The notes: generated by a model not told the origin, from the sequence alone. Positions 1 through 8,781 are shown, counted from the stretch's first letter. The stretch: 64,000 nucleotides of DNA from Methanohalophilus euhalobius (GCF_900215215.1 NZ_OBDR01000003.1:165410-229409), one strand, 5' to 3'. Translations and numbers: made by a program.

Positions 1-657
1 TATAAGATCCATGATCTCTCCAGAGAATATGTCCAGAAAATGAGAGGTGCCCCTTCATCACCACAGGTACGAAAAGAAGCTTTTGGCAGGATGGCTTCCG
101 TTATTTCATCTATCAAGAAGGATCTTTTGTATCTGAATGAAGCACGCAACAAGCTTCGCAAGCTTCCGGATGTGAGGGAAGAACCCACAATAGTTGTGGC
201 GGGTTATCCCAATGTGGGTAAGTCGAGTTTTGTGGCTGCTGTCACCGATGCAAGACCAGAGGTTGCCTCATACCCCTTTACAACCAAGGGTGTTACGATA
301 GGTCACTTTATGCGAGGATATAACCGCTATCAGGTAATCGACACCCCCGGTCTGCTCGATCGTCCGATGGCTGATCGCAACGAAGTGGAGATGCAGGCTA
401 TTACTGCTCTGAAATATCTTGATGCAGTGGTAATTTTCATCCTTGATCCCAGCGAAACCTGTGGCTATGAAATGTCCCAGCAGGCAAAATTGCTTGATGA
501 TGTGCGGAATAATTTTGGATTGCCTGTGCTGGTCGCTGCAAACAAATTGGACCTTTGTGGAAACAACACATTTAAAGTGGATATTGAAATGTCCACCCTC
601 TCCGGTGAAGGAATAGATGAGGCGCTTTCGTTGTTACTCGAGCGTCTGGAAGAATAA
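1..657 (+). CDS. NOG1-family GTPase (5' end outside window)
   Basis: Obg/NOG1-type GTP-binding protein, in this family linked to large-subunit ribosome assembly in the cytoplasm. The frame is open from base 1, so the gene starts upstream; the first ATG inside the window (position 40) is internal. Visible GTPase motifs are the P-loop GYPNVGKSS, the G3 motif DTPGL, the G4 motif NKLD and a G5-like SGEG near the C-terminus. Archaeal NOG1 proteins are usually about 330 residues, so roughly the first third is missing. The stop lies one base from the end of the convergent aminotransferase gene, leaving no room for separate terminators. Confidence 0.9.
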   Translation, partial: YKIHDLSREYVQKMRGAPSSPQVRKEAFGRMASVISSIKKDLLYLNEARNKLRKLPDVREEPTIVVAGYPNVGKSSFVAAVTDARPEVASYPFTTKGVTIGHFMRGYNRYQVIDTPGLLDRPMADRNEVEMQAITALKYLDAVVIFILDPSETCGYEMSQQAKLLDDVRNNFGLPVLVAANKLDLCGNNTFKVDIEMSTLSGEGIDEALSLLLERLEE

Positions 658-658
658 T

Positions 659-1765
659 TTAGAGTATTTCTTCCATAATTTTCATTGCTTTTTTTATGTT
701 TTCCATGGAGGTGGCGTATGATATGCGCATATGTCCTGCTCCACCTTCACCGAATGCTTCACCCGGCACGACCACTACTCCATTTGCGATAAGTTGCTGG
801 GCGTATTCAGGTTCGACCTCGGGAAATGCATAAAATGCACCTGCGGGCTTGTGGCATTTGATACCCATCCCATTGAGCCCTTCTATTAGCATATCCCTGC
901 GTTTTTTGAATTTTTCGCGCATATGCACAACCGGGTCAAAGGGTCCCTGAATGGCAGCAAGGGCAGCCCTCTGGGATATGGAACATGCACACGCCTGTAC
1001 ATATTGATGAACTTTTAACATTTGCTGGATGTATTCTGAAGGAGCGGTAACATATCCCAGTCTCCAGCCGGTCATCGAATAGGTCTTTGATGTTGCATTC
1101 ACGGTAATTACATTGTCAGAATATTGGGCGGGACTGACATGTTCTCCTTCATAGATGAAATGCTCATAGACCTCATCAGAAATCAGTGTGAGATCATAGT
1201 CATCTGCAATCTCGGCAAATCCTTTCATGTCCTTTTTCGTCTGGACTGCCCCTGTGGGATTGGAAGGAGAATTCACGATAAAAGCTTTGGTTTTTGAGGT
1301 GATCTTTTCCATCACGTCTTCAGGTTGCATTCTCAGGTCATCGGACAGGGGCACACTGATTCCTTTTCCTCCCATTATGCTTGCAAGAGATGAATATGAT
1401 ACGAAACCCGGATCTGCAAGAAGAACTTCATCACCCGGATTTACCAGTGATGCAAGTGCAATTTCCAGGGCCTCTGAGGCACCGGATGTTACGATTATAT
1501 CATCCGGTGTGGTGGCAATTGCGTTTTCTTCCCGGAACTTTTTGCTCAGTGCCTCCCTGAGTTCTATGATGCCGGGCCCCAGGGTATAGCCTGTAAATCC
1601 TTCATTTATGGCATTTATAGCACCCTTTTTCACATGTTCGGGTGTGTCGAAATCCGGCTGGCCCAATCCAAGATTGATGGCATCCGATCCGGCCGCTTCG
1701 AATATTTTGCGGATGCCGGATATGTCGATGTCCTGCACCCGTTGTGAAAATTTGCCGGCAAACAT
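659..1765 (-). CDS. Class I pyridoxal-phosphate aminotransferase (aspartate aminotransferase family)
   Basis: Fold-type I aminotransferase of 368 residues, the usual family length. The PLP-binding lysine is K227 in NATSKTYSMTGWRLGY, with the family motifs SNPTGA (N169), SDEVY (D197, Y200) and a C-terminal MRISYA carrying the carboxylate-binding arginine. It probably transfers amino groups between aspartate or another amino acid and 2-oxoglutarate; the exact substrate cannot be read from sequence. It is the last gene of a tight minus-strand run (Era-like GTPase, DUF2073, unknown, hexuloisomerase, this gene) and starts 5 bases after the hexuloisomerase stop. Confidence 0.9.
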   Translation of the reverse strand: MFAGKFSQRVQDIDISGIRKIFEAAGSDAINLGLGQPDFDTPEHVKKGAINAINEGFTGYTLGPGIIELREALSKKFREENAIATTPDDIIVTSGASEALEIALASLVNPGDEVLLADPGFVSYSSLASIMGGKGISVPLSDDLRMQPEDVMEKITSKTKAFIVNSPSNPTGAVQTKKDMKGFAEIADDYDLTLISDEVYEHFIYEGEHVSPAQYSDNVITVNATSKTYSMTGWRLGYVTAPSEYIQQMLKVHQYVQACACSISQRAALAAIQGPFDPVVHMREKFKKRRDMLIEGLNGMGIKCHKPAGAFYAFPEVEPEYAQQLIANGVVVVPGEAFGEGGAGHMRISYATSMENIKKAMKIMEEIL

Positions 1766-1770
1766 TTTAA

Positions 1771-2373
1771 TTACTCCAATTTGGCATGGCGGGATTTAAG
1801 ATCCGCTTCTGAGGCACCTGTGATAAAGATTAATTCTGCAACAAGGGCATCAAGGAAGACAAGGGAAGATATTTCAAAGGAAGTGCCCAGGGGTGTGAGG
1901 TGGGAATATTCCCCTCTCATGTGTCTTTCAAGATAGCCGCCTGCATCTTCCTTGCTGCGTCCATGTATTTCCAGGGTTGTATCTGATATATGGCCAAGTG
2001 TGGAATCCTTATTGGAAGTTACTGTTATCAGGGTTGCTCCGATATCCTTTGCAATTCTTCCCAGGTCTGATACTGAGCGTGTTTCTCCTGATCCGGAAAT
2101 GGCAATAACTACATCGTTTTTGTGTACTGCAGGGGTTGTAGATTCTCCTACGACAAAACTTTTAAATCCCAGGTGCATGAGGCGCATGGCAAAAGCTTTC
2201 CCAACAAGGCCTGACCTTCCAGCTCCTGTTATAAATATGGAATCTGCATTCATTATGTACTCAATGGTTTTCTTGATACTTTCCTTGTCAAGCCTCTGTG
2301 CTATGTCCTTTATGTGATCAGCCATCAATTCCATGGATAATGTGAGGTGTTCACATTCATTACAGGTATTCAT
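1771..2373 (-). CDS. hxlB: 6-phospho-3-hexuloisomerase (SIS domain)
   Basis: SIS-domain sugar-phosphate isomerase of 200 residues. The segment ITGAGRSGLVGKAFAMRL (about residues 48-65) and the serine-rich ISGSGET loop are typical of the 6-phospho-3-hexuloisomerase family, which interconverts 3-hexulose-6-phosphate and fructose-6-phosphate. In methanogens the ribulose-monophosphate route runs in reverse to make pentose for nucleotides and to release formaldehyde. An N-terminal extension with Cys4 and Cys7 (TCNECEH) makes it longer than the usual ~180 residues. The ATG at 2373 is preceded by GGAG about 10 bases upstream, overlapping the end of the preceding gene. Confidence 0.85.
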   Translation of the reverse strand: MNTCNECEHLTLSMELMADHIKDIAQRLDKESIKKTIEYIMNADSIFITGAGRSGLVGKAFAMRLMHLGFKSFVVGESTTPAVHKNDVVIAISGSGETRSVSDLGRIAKDIGATLITVTSNKDSTLGHISDTTLEIHGRSKEDAGGYLERHMRGEYSHLTPLGTSFEISSLVFLDALVAELIFITGASEADLKSRHAKLE

Positions 2374-2378
2374 TCTCT

Positions 2379-2888
2379 TTATTTCTCCTGTTTTTCTTTA
2401 CTGCTATCCTTGTAATTTATGTTTTTTACTTTCCAGTCATCAATTTCTTTGAGATGCTCGGTTAATCGGGTGATGTCTGAATCATCCCCATTCCAGTATA
2501 TATCTATTTTTACATCTCTCTGCTGCAATTTTCTGACTATGTGTTCTGCAAAAAAGAAAAGGGCCTTTTTGTTATAGAAGGGTATGTGGAATGTAGCCCT
2601 GTAACCACTTTCACATTTAGCGTAGGATACCAATACATATCCATGGCTTTCATATTCTGTTATTTTCTCAAAAGGACAAACAATTTCCACTTCATGGACA
2701 GCGGATTTATCAATCCGGGAAATAGATATAAGAATTCTCCCAACAACGACTTCAGGAGTCTGCCTGCCAAACCACACAGATATTTTTCCATAGGTACAAA
2801 TGACATTGACGTCGTCTCTCCCCATTTCATAAGATGAAAGGGACTGGTTGCTGGTATTTTCCTTAATGTCTCTTTCTATGGATTCCAT
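2379..2888 (-). CDS. Conserved hypothetical protein, 169 aa
   Basis: I do not recognise this family. It is soluble (no signal peptide or membrane segment), with an acidic, flexible N-terminus of about 25 residues and a lysine/glutamate-rich C-terminus. The middle has alternating beta-strand-like stretches around residues 28-125, such as VNVICTYGKISVWF and GYRATFHIPFY. It sits 14 bases downstream of the DUF2073 gene and 5 bases upstream of the hexuloisomerase gene, so it is very probably co-transcribed with both. Coding potential is supported by clean operon packing and by the lack of a better opposite-strand frame. Confidence 0.7.
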   Translation of the reverse strand: MESIERDIKENTSNQSLSSYEMGRDDVNVICTYGKISVWFGRQTPEVVVGRILISISRIDKSAVHEVEIVCPFEKITEYESHGYVLVSYAKCESGYRATFHIPFYNKKALFFFAEHIVRKLQQRDVKIDIYWNGDDSDITRLTEHLKEIDDWKVKNINYKDSSKEKQEK

Positions 2889-2902
2889 AGGTTAAACAAC
2901 AC

Positions 2903-3262
2903 TTATCTGTTTGAGGATACCAATGCTGTAATCATATCCCTGTCTTTTTTGAGGGTCTTAAGCTGATCTGCCGGGCCTATAAGGGTCAGTCTGCCTTTTG
3001 GGCCTTTGTTGAAAAGTTTTCCCAGAAAAGACTTTGTTTCGTGGGCTGGATACGTCTCCATTTCGATACCTGAGAATTCATCAGGTGCTATTTGTGTCAT
3101 TGTCATCTCGATAAGATTGGCTTCTTCCTCAGGACTGAGTCCTCTTTCCAGTACAAGGATTTTACCGTTTTTGACTTCATCAATGATGAAACGAACCTTT
3201 TCCACAGGGCTCATCCTTGCAAGACGATCCTCTGAAAGTAAATCCATTTGAATACCCTGCAT
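2903..3262 (-). CDS. DUF2073-family protein
   Basis: Small (119 aa) archaeal protein that I recognise as DUF2073. The N-terminus reads QMDLLSEDRLARMSPVEKVR and the C-terminal half carries KGRLTLIGPADQLKTL. Members of this family are usually encoded directly next to an Era-like GTPase, exactly as here (6-base gap), which suggests a functional partnership, perhaps as a regulator or cofactor of the GTPase. No enzymatic motif is visible. The biochemical role is unknown, and the partnership is inference from gene order. Confidence 0.8.
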   Translation of the reverse strand: MQGIQMDLLSEDRLARMSPVEKVRFIIDEVKNGKILVLERGLSPEEEANLIEMTMTQIAPDEFSGIEMETYPAHETKSFLGKLFNKGPKGRLTLIGPADQLKTLKKDRDMITALVSSNR

Positions 3263-3268
3263 TTCAAA

Positions 3269-3904
3269 TCACCCAAATCTCTTTGCAATTTCCTCATAAA
3301 GAGTATCAATGTTCTTTCCTTCAAGGGCAGATATGGCAACGAGTGGATGCTGGGGGAATGCTTCCCTTATTGTTGAAGGTGATGAATCTTCACGATCGAT
3401 CTTGTTGGCAGCGATTAAGAGCGGAAGGCCGCGAGCTTCCATATTTCCTATGACCGTGACATTTACCTGTGTAAACGGATCCTCGGTTGCATCCATTACA
3501 AGGATTATACCGTCAAGATTTTCCAGCCATTTGACCGCTTCAATTACTCCTTCGGTGGCTTCCTTTGCTCTGCGTTTAGATTCTGCTTCACTCATCCCCT
3601 GCTCCATGAATTCATGGAAATCTATCTTTGTGGCAAGCCCGGGTGTATCTATAATATCAAGTGATAGTGAATTACCATTGCCTTTGATCGTTACTCCTTC
3701 TCTTCTCCTGGCACGGCGTGTCTCATGTGCTACATTGGATACCGACCCCATAGCATCTCCTGTCCAGTCACGTAGTATGCGGTTTGCAAGGGTGGTCTTC
3801 CCTGCATTTGGGGGTCCATAAATGCCGATCCTTGCACTTTTTTTATTGAGCAGTTTCTTCAGGAGATCTGTGAAGTTTCTTTTTAATGATCTTATTACTC
3901 CCAT
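3269..3904 (-). CDS. Era-like GTP-binding protein
   Basis: TRAFAC-class small GTPase of 211 residues. The P-loop is GPPNAGKTT (about residues 30-38), the G3 motif is DTPGL, the G4 motif is ANKIDRED and the G5-like stretch is AISALEGKN. It lacks the C-terminal KH domain of bacterial Era and has a basic N-terminal helix (LKRNFTDLLKKLLNKK). It is first in a minus-strand operon with DUF2073. The family is broadly archaeal; a ribosome-associated role is plausible but not shown by the sequence. Confidence 0.85.
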   Translation of the reverse strand: MGVIRSLKRNFTDLLKKLLNKKSARIGIYGPPNAGKTTLANRILRDWTGDAMGSVSNVAHETRRARRREGVTIKGNGNSLSLDIIDTPGLATKIDFHEFMEQGMSEAESKRRAKEATEGVIEAVKWLENLDGIILVMDATEDPFTQVNVTVIGNMEARGLPLLIAANKIDREDSSPSTIREAFPQHPLVAISALEGKNIDTLYEEIAKRFG

Positions 3905-3986
3905 CTATTTCCTCCATTTATAATGTGGGAATTGTCCTCGTGATTTCTGATATTATCATTATATAAATAAGCGTCTGTTTTTTAAT

Positions 3987-5000
3987 TCAGGCACTTTCCT
4001 CTGTAGTGGCGATGGACATATTTATAGCAGTCTCAGCAATATTTGTCCCGTATTCTGCTGTCCTCTCTATACTATCGGCCACGGTCCCCAGTCCGACTAC
4101 AGTCCCTACGTCTTTTAGTTTCATAAAGGATGCATTGAGTTTGTCAACATCGGTTTTTATGTGCTGTATGTTCTCAATGGTTTTATTCGCCAGTTTCACA
4201 TCACAACCATAGAGGGCATCAATTGCCTTTTCCACAGTGTTGCGTGCCTCCTCACTCGCCTTTTCGATAGGCTCCATTATTTCTTCGGGAACAGGTCCTT
4301 GCAGTTTTCTGGTAACTCCTGCGATTCTGTGGGCATGGTCTGCAATCCTTTCCAGGGAACTTGCAACAAGTCGGAAATCATGATATTCATCAATAGATGT
4401 CTCTGTGGTATCGGCAAGCCGTGTTCCTCTGAACAGAGAGCGGAACTGTTTTGATATGAGTAAAAACAATCTGTCCACTTCATCATCCCTGAGCATCACA
4501 TCAAGTGCAAGGTCTTTTTCACCGGTCCTGAGAGACTGGATGGCGTCCTTGTGCATTGAAGTGGAAATAAGGTACATTCTGCGGATACTTTTTTTGATGG
4601 AAACTTCTTCAGGGTTGAGTAGATCCTGTATGAGGACACTTTTGGAGGTTTCCTCGATGATTTCGGGGCCGATTAATTTGTGGCAAATTTCTCGTATTAT
4701 TTTTTTTTGCTCGGCAAGTATTCTTGGGGACACAAGTTCGATAAGGTCGTAACCGGCAACATAGGCAGCAATTATGTTACGTATCAGGCCTTCTCCCTTG
4801 TAATTGGTGATTTCCATCTTACGTTTTTTGGGTTTTGTTGTGGTGTCCAGAGTGGCTATATTAAGGGATCCATCAGGTTGGTTTCTGACGGATACTCTGG
4901 AGCCTGCTTCAACTCCCATTCTCTGTGCCCAGGGTTTAGGGAGAGAAATAATATATGTAGAACCTCCGGTTTGCTGTACTTTTCTTGTTTCTATATCCAT
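3987..5000 (-). CDS. phoU: Phosphate uptake regulator PhoU with N-terminal AbrB/SpoVT domain
   Basis: A 337-residue protein with two parts. Residues 1-50 form a SpoVT/AbrB-type swapped-hairpin DNA-binding domain (TRKVQQTGGSTYIISLPKPW). The rest is a pair of PhoU-type helical bundles (about 125-215 and 220-330) with the acidic metal-binding pattern, such as RDDEVDRL and ERIADHAHRI. Archaeal proteins of this architecture are annotated as phosphate-uptake regulators. No pst transport genes are adjacent, so its target is not evident here. The upstream region holds an 18-base near-palindrome that could be its own operator. Confidence 0.85.
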   Translation of the reverse strand: MDIETRKVQQTGGSTYIISLPKPWAQRMGVEAGSRVSVRNQPDGSLNIATLDTTTKPKKRKMEITNYKGEGLIRNIIAAYVAGYDLIELVSPRILAEQKKIIREICHKLIGPEIIEETSKSVLIQDLLNPEEVSIKKSIRRMYLISTSMHKDAIQSLRTGEKDLALDVMLRDDEVDRLFLLISKQFRSLFRGTRLADTTETSIDEYHDFRLVASSLERIADHAHRIAGVTRKLQGPVPEEIMEPIEKASEEARNTVEKAIDALYGCDVKLANKTIENIQHIKTDVDKLNASFMKLKDVGTVVGLGTVADSIERTAEYGTNIAETAINMSIATTEESA

Positions 5001-5021
5001 CCCTCGATTAATTCGTCATCA

Positions 5022-5039
5022 CTATATATGCGTATATAG
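5022..5039. promoter_or_regulatory. 18-bp near-palindrome upstream of phoU
   Basis: The sequence CTATATATGCGTATATAG is a palindrome apart from one central pair. It lies 22 bases upstream of the phoU ATG, overlapping AT-rich TATA-like sequence. A second TATA-like stretch (GTATATAATT) lies just upstream at about 5067-5076. Because PhoU carries an AbrB-type DNA-binding domain, this is a candidate autoregulatory operator; it could also simply be AT-rich promoter DNA. Confidence 0.4.
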
Positions 5040-5079
5040 ATGGGTTCCTTGTATATATGTCCATCGTATATAATTTTCA

Positions 5080-5751
5080 TTAAATAGATTCTCTGTACCC
5101 GTATTTTCCAATAAGGGGTACAAAAATAACGCCGCCAAGGTTTTCCTCACTGAAGGTTCCGTCATCAAGTTTGTGGACAAGAATCAGATTTTGCATGTAT
5201 TTGCCAACCGGAATCACCATAATTCCGCCAGCTGAAAGTTGCTCTTTGAGGGGTCGAGGGATAGATGGAGCTGCAGAGGTTACGCACATACGTTCATATG
5301 GAGCCTGTGGAGAATAACCGAGAGTGCCGTCGGCTTCGATGACAGTAACATTGGTGTAACCCGCCTTTTTAAGGTTACTTTCGGCAAATTGTTTTAAAGA
5401 AGGGATTCTTTCCAGGCTGTATATATGGCCCTTTTTGCCCACTATTTCGGCCATAACAGCAGCATTATAACCGGAACCGGTTCCGATTTCAAGAATCTTC
5501 ATGCCTTCTTCTATTTTCAGGACATCACACATTATGGCTACCATATGAGGTGCTGAAATCGTTTGCCTGTTCCCTATAGGTAAGGGAGAATCAATATATG
5601 CAGAGTCTTTAATATCTTTGGAAACAAAAAGGTGTCTGGGAACTTTACCCATAGCTTCAAGCACCTGTTTTCCGATTCCTTCTTCTTTGATCTGGTTCAC
5701 CAGTTCCTTACGTTTCTCTTCATACTCCAAGCGGTCCTGCCCCCTCCCCAT
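5080..5751 (-). CDS. pcm: Protein-L-isoaspartate O-methyltransferase
   Basis: SAM-dependent methyltransferase of 223 residues that repairs isoaspartyl residues in damaged proteins in the cytosol. Motif I is [12 protein letters not shown] (about residue 84), preceded by the PCMT-typical [15 protein letters not shown] and followed by an acidic motif around [10 protein letters not shown]. The annotated ATG at 5751 makes the gene overlap the upstream zinc-finger gene by 55 bases. The residues in the overlap ([13 protein letters not shown]) fit the family's N-terminal helix, and the next in-frame ATG is far too late, so the overlap looks real. Confidence 0.9.
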   Translation of the reverse strand: MGRGQDRLEYEEKRKELVNQIKEEGIGKQVLEAMGKVPRHLFVSKDIKDSAYIDSPLPIGNRQTISAPHMVAIMCDVLKIEEGMKILEIGTGSGYNAAVMAEIVGKKGHIYSLERIPSLKQFAESNLKKAGYTNVTVIEADGTLGYSPQAPYERMCVTSAAPSIPRPLKEQLSAGGIMVIPVGKYMQNLILVHKLDDGTFSEENLGGVIFVPLIGKYGYRESI

Positions 5752-6350
5752 CCTTTCTTATAGGCCACCCTGCCGAAGATTCTTTTTATATATTTGGCCT
5801 CTACTTTGTCTCCCCTTTTAAACCTGAATTTTCCTCCACGTATCTTTATTCTTGTGATCCTGAAGCGCTCTCCCCCAGCTTCGTATTCCAGGCCGACTTC
5901 AAAAATTTCTTCTCCGGGTACTCTTTTTGTATGGGGATTAGTATTTCCTATGGATTGTACTGATATTTTGACATCGACTTCATCAATCGCACGTGCCCAG
6001 ATGGTTTCAACATCTGCAATCTTTGCGTATTCTTCACGTTTTGTAGGTGTTTCGATGGAAGTGATCTGTATGGGGTATACATCTTCACCGTTCTGGTCCT
6101 CCACAACCAATTCTTCGTTTGTCGTGATGACCTGTGTCTCTTCAAAAAGTGCATTTGTCTTGAATGATTCATCCCCTCGACTGATTACTAATCTTACAGG
6201 GATGGTCTTCTCTGTCTCGATCTCTGTGGGATGTACATCACCGCAAACCTGGCACCGGACAAGCATGTTCTGTCCATCCTTCAGTATGTCGTGCCACACG
6301 AATTCCTGTGGTGAGCATGCAGGGCATGTGGTCTCGATCTCTTCACTCAT
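5697..6350 (-). CDS. HVO_0476-family zinc-finger protein
   Basis: A 217-residue archaeal protein with an N-terminal zinc ribbon: Cys9-x2-Cys12 and Cys33-x2-Cys36 (ACSP and CQVCGD). A beta-rich domain follows, ending in basic stretches [21 protein letters not shown] recognise it as the HVO_0476 family of uncharacterised archaeal zinc-finger proteins. It lies downstream of agmatinase (40-base gap) and overlaps pcm by 55 bases, so aIF5A, agmatinase, this protein and Pcm probably form one transcript. The function is unknown; nucleic-acid or translation-related binding is a guess from the ribbon and the neighbours. Confidence 0.75.
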   Translation of the reverse strand: MSEEIETTCPACSPQEFVWHDILKDGQNMLVRCQVCGDVHPTEIETEKTIPVRLVISRGDESFKTNALFEETQVITTNEELVVEDQNGEDVYPIQITSIETPTKREEYAKIADVETIWARAIDEVDVKISVQSIGNTNPHTKRVPGEEIFEVGLEYEAGGERFRITRIKIRGGKFRFKRGDKVEAKYIKRIFGRVAYKKGWGGGRTAWSMKRNVRNW

Positions 6351-6390
6351 AATCGCCAGTTAGGTTTGAGGGTATATATCTAATTGATGC

Positions 6391-7260
6391 TTATTGGATA
6401 TTGCCGGCTGCATGTGCGGCTATGAATTCCCTTAGTAGTTTTGTACCGAGCAGGGCTGTCTGTCCACTGTCATAGTCCGGAGCAATTTCCATAATATCAA
6501 AACCAACTGTGTGGGGGGCAAAAGCATGTATCAGGTCCCTTACCTGCCAGGGATCAAGGCCAAAGGGCTCAGGAGTACCTGTTGCAGGGGCATAAGCAGG
6601 GTCCAGACAGTCCATATCCAGAGAAAGGTAGAATTGTGAGGTTCCTATTTCTTTCATAACCTTTGTAGCAAGTTTTTTGGCAGAATATTCTTTCACATAT
6701 TCCGGTGTGTAATAGGATATGTGATTATCTTTTGCAAAATCCCATTCGCCCCGGGGTCCGCTCCTTGTTCCAATGGATACATACCTGTCGGTGGCCTCTT
6801 CTAATATATGCCGGCTGACGCACGCATGGTTATTTCTCACTCCGCCAAACTCTTCCCGCAGGTCAAAATGGGCATCCAGTGCGATCACTCCAATGTCATC
6901 ATCGTCTTTTGTACAGGCTTTAATGGTGGAAAGGGTAAGAGAGTGTTCTCCCCCTATCATAATGGGGATTTTTTCATTTTTTACGATGTCCCTGGTATCA
7001 TAGTAAAGGTCCCTGAGGGTTTCATCAACAGAAGAATAAACTTCAAGGTTGCCTGCATCATGGATCGGAATAGATGCAAGGTCAATATCAAAAAAAGGAT
7101 TGTAACTTTCAAAATTTTCAGACGCCTGTCTCATAGCATCCGGAGCCCTGCGACTTCCCGGCCTGTAAGAGGAAGTCCCGTCAAAAGGGACTCCGAATAT
7201 AACATATTTTGCGGCCCCGTAATCCCACAGGGCGTCCATCATAAGGGGCTGGTAGAACAT
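6391..7260 (-). CDS. speB: Agmatinase (ureohydrolase family)
   Basis: Ureohydrolase of 289 residues that hydrolyses agmatine to putrescine and urea with a two-Mn centre. The metal-binding motifs are all present: GGEHSLTLS, LDAHFDLR with a following NNHACV, and SLDMDCLDPAYAPATGTPEP. It starts 8 bases after the aIF5A stop. This pairing is common in archaea and makes sense because agmatine/polyamine supplies the aminobutyl group for deoxyhypusine on aIF5A. The other agmatine user, TiaS, is at 43.5 kb. Confidence 0.92.
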   Translation of the reverse strand: MFYQPLMMDALWDYGAAKYVIFGVPFDGTSSYRPGSRRAPDAMRQASENFESYNPFFDIDLASIPIHDAGNLEVYSSVDETLRDLYYDTRDIVKNEKIPIMIGGEHSLTLSTIKACTKDDDDIGVIALDAHFDLREEFGGVRNNHACVSRHILEEATDRYVSIGTRSGPRGEWDFAKDNHISYYTPEYVKEYSAKKLATKVMKEIGTSQFYLSLDMDCLDPAYAPATGTPEPFGLDPWQVRDLIHAFAPHTVGFDIMEIAPDYDSGQTALLGTKLLREFIAAHAAGNIQ

Positions 7261-7268
7261 TTCATTAT

Positions 7269-7652
7269 TTAACGCAGGTCTATCTTCATTTTACCCATGG
7301 CGGTTATGTATGAAATGTCTCCCCCTTCGTTCACCCTATCCTTGTATTCATCGGGGATTTCCATTTCGAAGGTGGAATAGTCTTCCATGTCCATGAGCTG
7401 GGCGATGTTTCCTGTGACGGAAAGTACCTGTGCACTTTTCCTTTCGACAATAGGCACAAAGGTCTTTGAGGAAACGGAGCTTACGATTGAGCGTTTTTGT
7501 CCATCGAATATACCAACTGCGTCAATCCTTGCTTTAGCAGAACCATGTTTTCCGGGTTTGGATTTTGACAGGCCCTTGATAATGCATGGTTCGTCATCGA
7601 TAATTACGTACTTGCCTTCCTTGAGTTCCTTTACTTCAACCTGTTGTTTCAT
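7269..7652 (-). CDS. Translation initiation factor aIF5A
   Basis: Archaeal homologue of eIF5A and bacterial EF-P, 127 residues, which helps the ribosome make difficult peptide bonds. The modification loop SKSKPGKHGSAK contains the predicted hypusine/deoxyhypusine lysine K35. An N-terminal KOW-like SH3 barrel is followed by a C-terminal OB fold (about 70-127). It heads the probable operon aIF5A - agmatinase - zinc-finger protein - pcm. Confidence 0.95.
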   Translation of the reverse strand: MKQQVEVKELKEGKYVIIDDEPCIIKGLSKSKPGKHGSAKARIDAVGIFDGQKRSIVSSVSSKTFVPIVERKSAQVLSVTGNIAQLMDMEDYSTFEMEIPDEYKDRVNEGGDISYITAMGKMKIDLR

Positions 7653-7726
7653 GTGATTATACTCCTTTGATAAATTATGAGCATCTGATAAGTCAGGGGT
7701 ATAATTTTCAGTTCCCGTATATCAAC

Positions 7727-8089
7727 TTAACGAACTGATTCATCGTAATTAATGGCTTTTTCCATTTCCAGTAATTTTTTCTTTAATTCTTTGCCACCTG
7801 CATAGCCACCTATATTATTTTTAGCAACTACTCTGTGGCAGGGTATTATCAGGGGGTAGGGATTTTTGTTAAGTGCCCGGCCGACTGCCCGACTTGCTTT
7901 GCTTTTTCCAATGTCTTCTGCCAGTTGCCCGTATGTGCGTGTTTGTCCGTAAGGGATTTTGCGGGTGGCTTCCAGGACTTCCCGCTGGAACTTTGTAAGA
8001 TGTGTAAGGTCCGGATCATATTTCAGGAAATCCACATACTCGCCTGCGAGATATTTCATGATGTCGCAACACAGCTGCTGCATATTCAT
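7727..8089 (-). CDS. ogt: Methylated-DNA--protein-cysteine methyltransferase
   Basis: Suicide DNA-repair protein of 120 residues that accepts alkyl groups from O6-alkylguanine. The active-site motif IIPCHRVV contains acceptor Cys84, and the helix-turn-helix recognition segment contains SRAVGRALNKNP. It is short for the family (often 150-180 residues) because the N-terminal ribonuclease-like domain is reduced to about 30 residues. It overlaps the upstream metalloprotease gene by 4 bases, so the two are translationally coupled, though no functional link is obvious. Confidence 0.9.
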   Translation of the reverse strand: MNMQQLCCDIMKYLAGEYVDFLKYDPDLTHLTKFQREVLEATRKIPYGQTRTYGQLAEDIGKSKASRAVGRALNKNPYPLIIPCHRVVAKNNIGGYAGGKELKKKLLEMEKAINYDESVR

Positions 8090-8781
8090 TCTTTGCCTTT
8101 AAAAACCTCCTTCTCGATTTGTTTGCGTTGCTTGCGCATTTTTCTCCATCCAATCCCGTGGTATCCTATTATGGTTACGATTACTATTATTGCACCTATC
8201 AGGTAGGGGAAAGTGGATTCTAATAGAAGGGGATTGATGTTATCACGTTGTTCATAGCTGGGATACATGATATCTCCTCTTTCTGTGCTATGTCCCAGTC
8301 CCAGGGCATGTCCTATTTCGTGCTTGGACACCTCCTGCATATTTGCATCACCATATTGCACCCAGGAAAACCCCTGGTAGTTTCCTGCTTCAAGCACTAT
8401 TTCAGCATGCAGGTATTTGTTCCCGACAATGGTGGGTCTACAGTATCCAGCCACTCCTTCACCGGCTCCCTCTACCTTTTCAAGATTCTCCACCCAGCGA
8501 ACATTTATGTCTGCGTCAGGATTATCGATGATTTTGAATTCAGGCTGGTAACTGAGGGCCCCGTTTCCACCTTTTTCCCAGTAATCCAGGGCAATTTCTA
8601 CCTGTTCTCTGTAGGTGGGACTGTAGTGTTCAGGTGTATCCTTATCATCTATATATACGGATATGGGGCTGTGGTCCCAGGGTTTGTCTGATATTTTTTC
8701 AATATCTGCAAGGGAGGTGCTGGTGAAAAATATCATGACGGCAAGTAGTACGAAAAGGATTTTTCTAGCCGGTATTTTCAT
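8086..8781 (-). CDS. Secreted or membrane-anchored zinc metalloprotease (matrixin-like)
   Basis: A putative metzincin protease with the extended zinc motif HEIGHALGLGH and a downstream Met-turn, DIMYPS. An N-terminal signal segment (residues 1-26) directs export, and a hydrophobic segment near residues 190-210 followed by a Lys/Arg-rich tail (WRKMRKQRKQ) would anchor the protein with the protease outside. I place the start at the ATG at 8781; a longer version would need a TTG at 8790. Substrate unknown. It is divergent from the secreted nuclease gene at 8864. Confidence 0.85.
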   Translation of the reverse strand: MKIPARKILFVLLAVMIFFTSTSLADIEKISDKPWDHSPISVYIDDKDTPEHYSPTYREQVEIALDYWEKGGNGALSYQPEFKIIDNPDADINVRWVENLEKVEGAGEGVAGYCRPTIVGNKYLHAEIVLEAGNYQGFSWVQYGDANMQEVSKHEIGHALGLGHSTERGDIMYPSYEQRDNINPLLLESTFPYLIGAIIVIVTIIGYHGIGWRKMRKQRKQIEKEVFKGKE

